This document shows, one piece after another, positions 1 to 3,617 of a stretch of 6,688 bases of DNA. The DNA comes from an uncultured Collinsella sp. Its GTDB lineage: Bacteria > Actinomycetota > Coriobacteriia > Coriobacteriales > Coriobacteriaceae. The notes under the pieces are model-generated. The model did not search any database, was not told the DNA's origin, and saw only the letters and a program-made list of their open reading frames with translations. The stretch lies in contig USDE01000077.1 in the NCBI GenBank assembly GCA_900553345.1, forward strand, positions 1 through 6,688, given 5' to 3'. Positions within the stretch are counted from its first letter, which is position 1, and every line of letters begins with the position of its first letter. A program made the translations under genes and the position numbers.

Positions 1-693
1 CTCTTCGTGAGCCGCCCCATCGCCGTCGGTCTGCTGTTGGCGCCCTTTAAGACGAACCCTCACCAGGTGGCGCTCGTAAGCTGGGCGGGCCTGCGCGGAG
101 CAGCATCGGTCGTCTTTAGCCTCTTTGCCGTAGTGTCCGGCGTTCCCGGTGGCCACGACCTATTTGACCTGGTGTTTGTGATTGCCGTGTCGAGCATTGT
201 GGTGCAAGGCTCGCTGCTGCCGGCGGTGGCGAAGAAGCTCGATATGATCGATGCGACCGGCGACGTGCGCCGCACCTTTAACGACTATCGCGACGAAGAC
301 GGCATGTCATTTGTAAAGCTCAAGGTGGGTGCTGGCCATCCGTTTGCCGGGCGCTCGCTCGCCGATATTGGCAGCGCGACGGACATGCTCGTGGTCCTGG
401 TGCTGCGCGACGGGGCGCACCCGGTACTGCCCAATGGCGACACCGTGATCCAGGAAGGAGATCTGCTGGTGATGGCCGCGCCGACGTTTGAGGAGCGTGC
501 CGAGGTTACGCTGCGCGAGGTCACCGTGACTCCCCACGGTCGCCTGGCCGGCCAGCGTCTTCGCGATGTGCCGCAAGGCAAGCATCCCTTTATCGTCGTG
601 ATGCTCAAACGCGACGGCCAAACGATCATCCCCGACGGCAACACCCTCATATACGCCGGCGACGAAGCCGTCATTGCCACCCTGGCGTCGTAG
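1..693 (+). CDS. Potassium/proton (cation/proton) antiporter, NhaP2/CvrA type, C-terminal part
   Basis: The frame is open from the first base, so the gene begins upstream; the GTG at 7 is only an internal codon. The visible 230 residues begin in the membrane domain of a CPA1-type antiporter. The segment SWAGLRGAASVVFSL (about residues 26-40 of the fragment) is the typical conserved helix of NhaP/NhaP2 proteins, and one more hydrophobic helix (about 54-76) follows. After a charged linker come two RCK_C (TrkA-C) modules, about residues 100-160 and 165-230. Both share the pattern 'G..L.D', then a hydrophobic strand with 'R(D)G..P..P.G', then 'GD..V(I)A'. RCK_C domains usually gate transport in response to a cytosolic ligand. 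The role would be inner-membrane exchange of K+ (or Na+) for H+. It is the only gene here that looks like ordinary housekeeping, and it probably marks the left border of the defence island. Exact ion preference cannot be read from the sequence. Confidence 0.9.
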   Translation, partial: LFVSRPIAVGLLLAPFKTNPHQVALVSWAGLRGAASVVFSLFAVVSGVPGGHDLFDLVFVIAVSSIVVQGSLLPAVAKKLDMIDATGDVRRTFNDYRDEDGMSFVKLKVGAGHPFAGRSLADIGSATDMLVVLVLRDGAHPVLPNGDTVIQEGDLLVMAAPTFEERAEVTLREVTVTPHGRLAGQRLRDVPQGKHPFIVVMLKRDGQTIIPDGNTLIYAGDEAVIATLAS

Positions 694-795
694 CCATCCC
701 ACCCATAAGTTGCGGGGAACAGCCATTTCAGTCCCTATTTCACCGCGAGTTATTGAGGGGATGGGTTGAAAAACATTTGAATTGACACCGAAATG
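694..795. other. Spacer after the antiporter gene; no gene seen
   Basis: I see no coding frame with a ribosome binding site here. CCATCCC at 694-700 can pair with GGGATGG at 758-764, which would close a loose 57-base loop just after the antiporter stop codon. There is no T run behind it, so it is not a convincing terminator. No clear terminator for the antiporter transcript is visible on the + strand. Confidence 0.5.
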
Positions 796-822
796 AAAAA
801 AGCCGGGGAAAACGTCCCCGGC
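796..822 (-). terminator. Intrinsic terminator of RNA copy A
   Basis: GCCGGGGA at 802-809 pairs with TCCCCGGC at 815-822 (8 bp, five-base loop). On the minus strand it is followed by six T (A at 796-801 on the + strand). There is no T run on the other side, so it stops only leftward transcription. It is the 3' hairpin of the small RNA itself. Confidence 0.75.
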
Positions 823-851
823 ACTTGGAAGCCCTCTCTTTTGAGATGACC
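796..851 (-). ncRNA. Small structured RNA, copy A (minus-strand copy of the DUF3800-linked repeat)
   Basis: Read on the minus strand, this copy matches the two plus-strand copies from the -10 box to the T run. The predicted transcript starts about 851, six to seven bases after TATAAA, and ends in the T run at 801-796, about 56 nt. Hairpin 1 pairs TCTC with GAGA around an AAAA loop; below an A-G mismatch, outer pairs include two G-U wobbles. The linker is CUUCCAAG. The second hairpin is GCCGGGGA/TCCCCGGC with a five-base loop. Between the copies, loops and stem bases differ while pairing is largely kept, which favours an RNA function over a protein or DNA-only repeat. It points away from the DUF3800 gene, so it can act on that gene only in trans. 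Its function is unknown. It could alternatively be a degenerate relic. Confidence 0.68.
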
Positions 852-857
852 GATTTC

Positions 858-887
858 TTTATATCACGAACGCTAGTTAGATGCCAT
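858..887 (-). promoter_or_regulatory. Sigma-70-type promoter for RNA copy A
   Basis: On the minus strand, -10 TATAAA lies at 863-858 and a fair -35 ATGGCA (4 of 6 to TTGACA) at 887-882, with an 18-base spacer. The predicted start at about 851 coincides with the first G of hairpin 1. The -35 is weaker than those of copies B and C, so copy A may be less expressed. It is divergent from the promoter of copy B. Confidence 0.5.
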
Positions 888-908
888 TCATTGAGGGCTT
901 TATCAGGC

Positions 909-931
909 GCGCCATCCCATCCACATGGCGC
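909..931. repeat. Short inverted repeat just upstream of the copy B promoter
   Basis: GCGCCAT at 909-915 and ATGGCGC at 925-931 form a perfect 7-base inverted repeat around nine bases. It ends three bases before the -35 box at 935, between the divergent promoters of copies A and B. It could be an operator, or chance in GC-rich DNA; nothing else supports either reading. Confidence 0.3.
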
Positions 932-934
932 CAT

Positions 935-963
935 TTGAAAGCCGTCCGATCTCATGCTATAAA
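935..963 (+). promoter_or_regulatory. Sigma-70-type promoter for RNA copy B
   Basis: -35 TTGAAA (935-940), a 17-base spacer and -10 TATAAA (958-963). Both boxes are close to consensus and the spacing is ideal. The expected start, 969-971, is the 5' base of hairpin 1 of the RNA. Confidence 0.75.
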
Positions 964-969
964 GAAATC

Positions 970-1025
970 GGTACCCTCGAATAAAGGGACCTCCAAGAGC
1001 CGGGGGATGTCCCCCGGCATTTTTT
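970..1025 (+). ncRNA. Small structured RNA, copy B (DUF3800-linked repeat)
   Basis: A predicted RNA of about 56 nt with its own promoter and terminator and no start codon behind a ribosome binding site. Hairpin 1 pairs GGT (970-972) with ACC (989-991) and, after one bulged A, CCCT with AGGG around a seven-base loop. The linker CUCCAAGA follows, then the 8-bp hairpin GCCGGGGG/CCCCCGGC and six T. From the CGG before hairpin 1 to the GAG that opens hairpin 2, the length is 31 bases in all three copies. Small structured RNAs beside DUF3800 genes have been reported as the 'DUF3800' RNA motif classes. Whether this one belongs to a named class cannot be told without a covariance-model search. A plausible role is RNA partner, inhibitor or guide of the neighbouring DUF3800 protein; this is inference. 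Confidence 0.75.
999..1025 (+). terminator. Intrinsic terminator of RNA copy B
   Basis: GCCGGGGG at 999-1006, four-base loop, CCCCCGGC at 1011-1018, then A and six T (1020-1025). It is a strong rightward terminator that also forms the 3' hairpin of the RNA. Confidence 0.85.
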
Positions 1026-1133
1026 ATGCGAGTCAAGACTAAATACTTCTCGGGAAAACGCCGGCCCATTGCGTCAGCAATTTACGAGCCGCTCTACCCA
1101 CCTCTGGACGGCTAAGGACTTTTCGCAGGTAGT
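1026..1133. other. Spacer between RNA copies B and C; no gene seen
   Basis: No coding frame with a ribosome binding site and no further repeat copy are visible. Two small inverted repeats occur: ATTGC/GCAAT around four bases (about 1068-1081) and AGCCG/CGGCT (about 1087-1113). Neither has a T run. The sequence turns A/T rich toward the promoters at its right end. Confidence 0.5.
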
Positions 1134-1162
1134 TTGACGAACATATGTTTGCTTATTATAAT
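1134..1162 (+). promoter_or_regulatory. Near-consensus sigma-70 promoter upstream of RNA copy C
   Basis: TTGACG (1134-1139), a 17-base spacer and a perfect TATAAT (1157-1162) set in A/T-rich DNA. The start would be about 1168-1170, which overlaps the -35 of the second promoter at 1169-1198. Copy C and the DUF3800 gene therefore have tandem promoters. A transcript from here would carry copy C inside its leader and could reach DUF3800 only by passing the terminator at 1234-1261. Confidence 0.7.
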
Positions 1163-1168
1163 TATTAC

Positions 1169-1198
1169 TTGAAAGCACCCCTTATCTCATGGTATAAA
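1169..1198 (+). promoter_or_regulatory. Sigma-70-type promoter for RNA copy C
   Basis: -35 TTGAAA (1169-1174), an 18-base spacer and -10 TATAAA (1193-1198). It is homologous to the copy B promoter: TTGAAA and TCTCATG-TATAAAGAA are shared. The expected start at 1204-1206 is again the foot of hairpin 1. Confidence 0.7.
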
Positions 1199-1204
1199 GA
1201 ATAC

Positions 1205-1261
1205 GGTTCCCTCCAAAAGAGGGGCCTCCAAGAGCCGGGGTCTTACCCCCGGCATTTTTTT
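1205..1261 (+). ncRNA. Small structured RNA, copy C, directly upstream of the DUF3800 gene
   Basis: This copy lies 19 bases before the DUF3800 start codon. Hairpin 1 pairs GGT (1205-1207) with GCC (1224-1226) through one G-U pair, then CCCTC with GAGGG around a CAAAA loop. The CUCCAAGA linker leads to the hairpin GCCGGGG/CCCCGGC and seven T. Compared with copy B, the U-A pair becomes U-G and the inner stem gains a C-G pair, with the same bulge position; this supports a conserved fold. The layout of promoter, small RNA, leaky terminator and protein gene resembles type III toxin-antitoxin loci such as toxIN, where the terminator sets the RNA-to-protein ratio. That comparison is by layout only; no sequence relation to ToxI is claimed. 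Confidence 0.75.
1234..1261 (+). terminator. Intrinsic terminator between RNA copy C and the DUF3800 gene
   Basis: GCCGGGG (1234-1240), six-base loop, CCCCGGC (1247-1253), A and seven T (1255-1261). No promoter is visible between it and the ATG at 1281, so DUF3800 expression depends on read-through. This should keep the protein scarce relative to the RNA. Confidence 0.85.
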
Positions 1262-1269
1262 GCAAAAAT

Positions 1270-1274
1270 GGAGG
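1270..1274 (+). promoter_or_regulatory. Ribosome binding site of the DUF3800 gene, complementary to the small RNAs
   Basis: GGAGG lies six bases before the ATG at 1281 and fixes the start there; an upstream in-frame TTG at 1260 lies in the terminator T run and is not plausible. TGGAGGCCC (1269-1277) is the exact complement of GGGCCTCCA (1222-1230) in copy C. Copy A matches over the same nine bases with one G-U pair, and copy B with one mismatch. Confidence 0.8.
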
Positions 1275-1280
1275 CCCATC

Positions 1281-1958
1281 ATGAGCGAACTCTCCGTCTT
1301 TGTTGACGAATCTGGCGACCTCGGAGGCGTCTCCAACTACTACCTCGTCACCCTCGTTTTTCACGATCAAAACGATGCAATCGTTGAACGCATTGACCGC
1401 TACGAGCGCGCCCTGTCGCAGTCCTCGCTTCCCAATACGCCTTTTCATGCAGGACCCCTACTGAATGGAAACGGCGACTACAAAGATCTTCCCAAGGAGC
1501 AGCGAAGGCACATGTTGAGCGCATTTCGCGCGTTCATTCAGCATCTCCCCATACGCTATCTCTGCCTGCAATACCGAATGAGCGAATTCGCCGGCAATCA
1601 AAACGGTCTCGCGGAGAGAATGAGGCGAGACCTCACAGTTGAACTTTTCGACCATCTGGAATTCTTCCAGCGATACGACACCGTTAAGATTTACTACGAC
1701 AACGGCCAACCGATTGTAACGGAGGTCATTCATTCTGCGCTTGAGTACGTTCTAGCAAGGGATGTCATCGTATACCGAGAAGCCACACCACGAGCCTACC
1801 GGCTATTCCAAGTTGCTGACTACATCTGTACGATCGAGCTAACGGCTATCAAGTTTGACAGCAAGGAAGATACAAAGACTGATCGGCTATTTTTTGGAAC
1901 CCGAAGGACGTTCAAAAAGGGATTTCTCTTATATCTCAGGAAGAAAAGGATGAACTGA
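1281..1958 (+). CDS. DUF3800 domain protein
   Basis: This 225-residue protein has the hallmarks of the DUF3800 family: an N-terminal strand with VDESGDLG (8-15), a central strand ending YYDNG (138-142), and QVADYIC (177-183) near the C-terminus. The carboxylates D9, E10, D140 and D180 are spaced as in an RNase H-like metal site. I believe the family is predicted to have that fold, so an RNA or DNA nuclease is plausible but unproven. The C-terminus is strongly basic (KK, RKKR), fitting nucleic-acid binding. No signal peptide or membrane segment is visible. The gene follows three copies of a small structured RNA, which suggests an RNA-protein partnership. Its DNA is visibly more A/T rich than the antiporter and BREX genes, a sign of separate acquisition. 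It converges with the BREX-side operon, seven bases from the next stop codon. Function is not established. Confidence 0.85.
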   Translation: MSELSVFVDESGDLGGVSNYYLVTLVFHDQNDAIVERIDRYERALSQSSLPNTPFHAGPLLNGNGDYKDLPKEQRRHMLSAFRAFIQHLPIRYLCLQYRMSEFAGNQNGLAERMRRDLTVELFDHLEFFQRYDTVKIYYDNGQPIVTEVIHSALEYVLARDVIVYREATPRAYRLFQVADYICTIELTAIKFDSKEDTKTDRLFFGTRRTFKKGFLLYLRKKRMN

Positions 1959-1968
1959 CCCGGGGTCA
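1956..1968. repeat. Palindrome holding both convergent stop codons
   Basis: TGACCC-G-GGGTCA is a perfect 13-base inverted repeat. Its left TGA ends the DUF3800 gene and its right TGA, read on the minus strand, ends the 70-residue gene. As RNA it could form only a short hairpin. Leftward it is followed by a modest pyrimidine-rich stretch, so a weak terminator is possible but not convincing. Confidence 0.45.
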
Positions 1969-2178
1969 CCAGTCGTCAGACGCTCCGCAGTCGTCATCGA
2001 CGGCAAAGTCGCGGAGGTCGAGGCCTTCGCGTTCGGCTCGGGCTAGGAGCTCTTGGGGCGACTCATCCTCGATATCCACTACGTCGAGCATAGCGGCCGG
2101 AAAGCCCACGCCGGAGGCACTCCCCGCATGGTCGATCAGGCTCTCACGCAGCTGATCTACATCGACTTCGATTTTCAT
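1966..2178 (-). CDS. Small acidic protein of unknown function, last gene of the BREX-side operon
   Basis: A 70-residue protein with a strong ribosome binding site, AGGAGG at 2191-2186, seven bases before the ATG at 2178. It lies 27 bases after the 454-residue gene. It has 20 Asp/Glu against 5 Lys/Arg, with a DDD (61-63) and DDW end. The middle reads GFPAAMLDV (25-33), followed by SPQELLARAEREGLDLRDF (40-58). The latter looks like a helix and a turn, similar to a C-terminal pattern I recall in small uncharacterised Firmicutes proteins ('...EEL...A...GIDLRKY'); this recollection is unverified. The strong negative charge could suit a DNA mimic, a chaperone or an antitoxin-like partner, but none of these is shown. 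The good start signal and position in the operon argue that it is a real gene. Confidence 0.75.
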   Translation of the reverse strand: MKIEVDVDQLRESLIDHAGSASGVGFPAAMLDVVDIEDESPQELLARAEREGLDLRDFAVDDDCGASDDW

Positions 2179-2205
2179 GGTGCAACCTCCTATCGAGCCA
2201 AGCCC

Positions 2206-3570
2206 CTACTCACTAGCACCGAGCGCGTCCACAGCAGTAACAAAAGCCGCAACCTGCTTGTCGTCCATCTGCGTGGCCAGGCGCCCCACGGGCTCATCGT
2301 AGGCAAACTGCACCTTATCGATAAAGCAATCCCAAGCACGCTCGTCCACACGCACGGCGGCCTCGCAATACTGACTGAGCTTTTTGAGTCCATACCAAAA
2401 CGCATTCACATGACGCGCGGGGTCCTCATCCAGCACGCCATCGTAACGGCGTCCATTGAACTCGCGCATGCGTGCCACGGCAACCTCGAGCGAATCGCCG
2501 CCATCAGTCGAAGCCTCATCCACAAGCTCGGGAATCGCGACCTCACGCCGAACATCATGCCTGGTAGCGCCGTCGTACTCGCCCACCAGCACGTCTTCGT
2601 CAAGCCGAGAATCATAGTCTAAATAGCTCGAGCCCCGGCAAATCCCATGCGGTGAGCCGGAGCCAAACGCACAGAACAACCCGCCGTCGGCAACAACACG
2701 ACGGTAGGTCTCAAACGACATCTTAACCTGAACGAGCAGCTCGGAAAGCAAACCGGCATCGCACGCCGTCTCGCACGCAACGCAAGCAGGCTCCGGCAGC
2801 CCCGAAGGCTCCACCGTGCTCCCCGCAACGCGGGCGGCGCGCTCGGCCCGATACGCCTGCGCCGCCAAGCGCGCTCGCTGCGCAGCGCCGCGCACGTTGG
2901 TAAGTTCACGCCCCAACGCCACGTCACTAGCAACATCGCCAGCCAAATCGCCCGTAAACCCGTCAGCGCGCTGCGACCCCGTCGCACTCAACTCGGACTC
3001 AAACGTCGCTGTGATCATGCCCGCAAGGTCCGTCGCATCGGCGGCACAACGCAACTGCTCCAGCTGCGTACACAACAGATCGGCATCTAGGGGCACGGCG
3101 TCCACAACACGCACGTCACTCAGACGCGCCACGTCCTGCAGCACCATAGCCCCCGCAGCATCGTACGCCGCGCGCACCTTATCCGCCGTATTCGCATGCA
3201 GCTTTACCTCGATAAACGCAAGCGTCTGTTCCAGGCGCGTCAGCAGCTCGGCCTTGTTCTCCATGCGCAAAAAGGCAGCATAGCGCCGCTCCATCTGCAG
3301 CGGACCCACAACGCCCGCCTGCTTGCGAGCGCGCGCAAAGTCCGCACCCTCAACACGGCGCACGTACGTATCAACAGCCCGCACGGCAGACTCGCGCGCA
3401 GCGTGCTCGGCAGCCTCGACGTCTCTAAGCACGCCCAGCAGCTCGCGGGAGCGCGCCTTGCGCACCAGCTCCCCGCGATCGTACTGTTCAAGCGCCGTCT
3501 GACGTTTGGCCACCGACTCAAAGCCAAACAGCTCGTCGAGCAGCTCGCCAACAGAACGCTCGCCCGCCAT
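2206..3570 (-). CDS. Uncharacterised 454-residue protein encoded directly after brxL
   Basis: I do not recognise this family. The start at 3570 is supported by GAGGAGG at 3584-3578, seven bases upstream, and the gene begins 47 bases after brxL, so it should be cotranscribed with BREX. Residues 1-250 are rich in Ala, Arg, Glu and Leu and look almost wholly helical, probably a bundle or coiled coil. A Pro/Cys-rich hinge (253-270, with CVACETAC) follows. The C-terminal part (about 271-454) is more mixed, with FCAFGSGSPHG (299-309), SYLDYDSRLDED (315-326), RREVAIPELVDE (341-352) and FWYGLKKLSQYCE (391-403), and looks like a separate globular domain. No Walker motif, nuclease signature, membrane segment or signal peptide is visible. 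The helical N-terminus and position suggest an accessory or regulator of the BREX system; that is inference. Cys267 and Cys270 with Cys263 could bind metal, but no full site is evident. Confidence 0.9.
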   Translation of the reverse strand: MAGERSVGELLDELFGFESVAKRQTALEQYDRGELVRKARSRELLGVLRDVEAAEHAARESAVRAVDTYVRRVEGADFARARKQAGVVGPLQMERRYAAFLRMENKAELLTRLEQTLAFIEVKLHANTADKVRAAYDAAGAMVLQDVARLSDVRVVDAVPLDADLLCTQLEQLRCAADATDLAGMITATFESELSATGSQRADGFTGDLAGDVASDVALGRELTNVRGAAQRARLAAQAYRAERAARVAGSTVEPSGLPEPACVACETACDAGLLSELLVQVKMSFETYRRVVADGGLFCAFGSGSPHGICRGSSYLDYDSRLDEDVLVGEYDGATRHDVRREVAIPELVDEASTDGGDSLEVAVARMREFNGRRYDGVLDEDPARHVNAFWYGLKKLSQYCEAAVRVDERAWDCFIDKVQFAYDEPVGRLATQMDDKQVAAFVTAVDALGASE

Positions 3571-3617
3571 GGCAAGGCCTCCTCACACACTACGCACCAA
3601 CATGCTCGCGGGCACCC

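Noticed and set aside
782..810. Perfect -35 box TTGACA at 782-787 on the + strand
   Set aside because: Seventeen bases later there is GGGGAA in the terminator hairpin, so there is no -10 box.
796..1261. CRISPR array or toxI-type tandem repeat
   Set aside because: There are only three units, spacing is irregular (about 120 and 180 bases), one unit is inverted, and each has its own promoter and terminator. There are no uniform spacers.
1260..1280. Upstream TTG start for DUF3800
   Set aside because: It lies in the terminator T run with no ribosome binding site; ATG 1281 has GGAGG six bases upstream and begins just before the conserved VDESGD.
740..1448. Two minus-strand frames (740-1069 and 1182-1448) that share a similar stretch with the pattern NAGG..PALGGP
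   Set aside because: The likeness comes from the duplicated RNA copies B and C. The frames run against their promoters and terminators and have no good ribosome binding sites, and the base changes follow RNA pairing.
2053..2622. A + strand open frame of 189 codons over the end of the 454-residue gene
   Set aside because: It overlaps two minus-strand genes that have strong ribosome binding sites, and it has none itself.
2631..2645. GAGCCCCGGCAAAT, resembling the 3' hairpin of the small RNA
   Set aside because: It lies inside the 454-residue gene and lacks the pairing strand, linker and T run.
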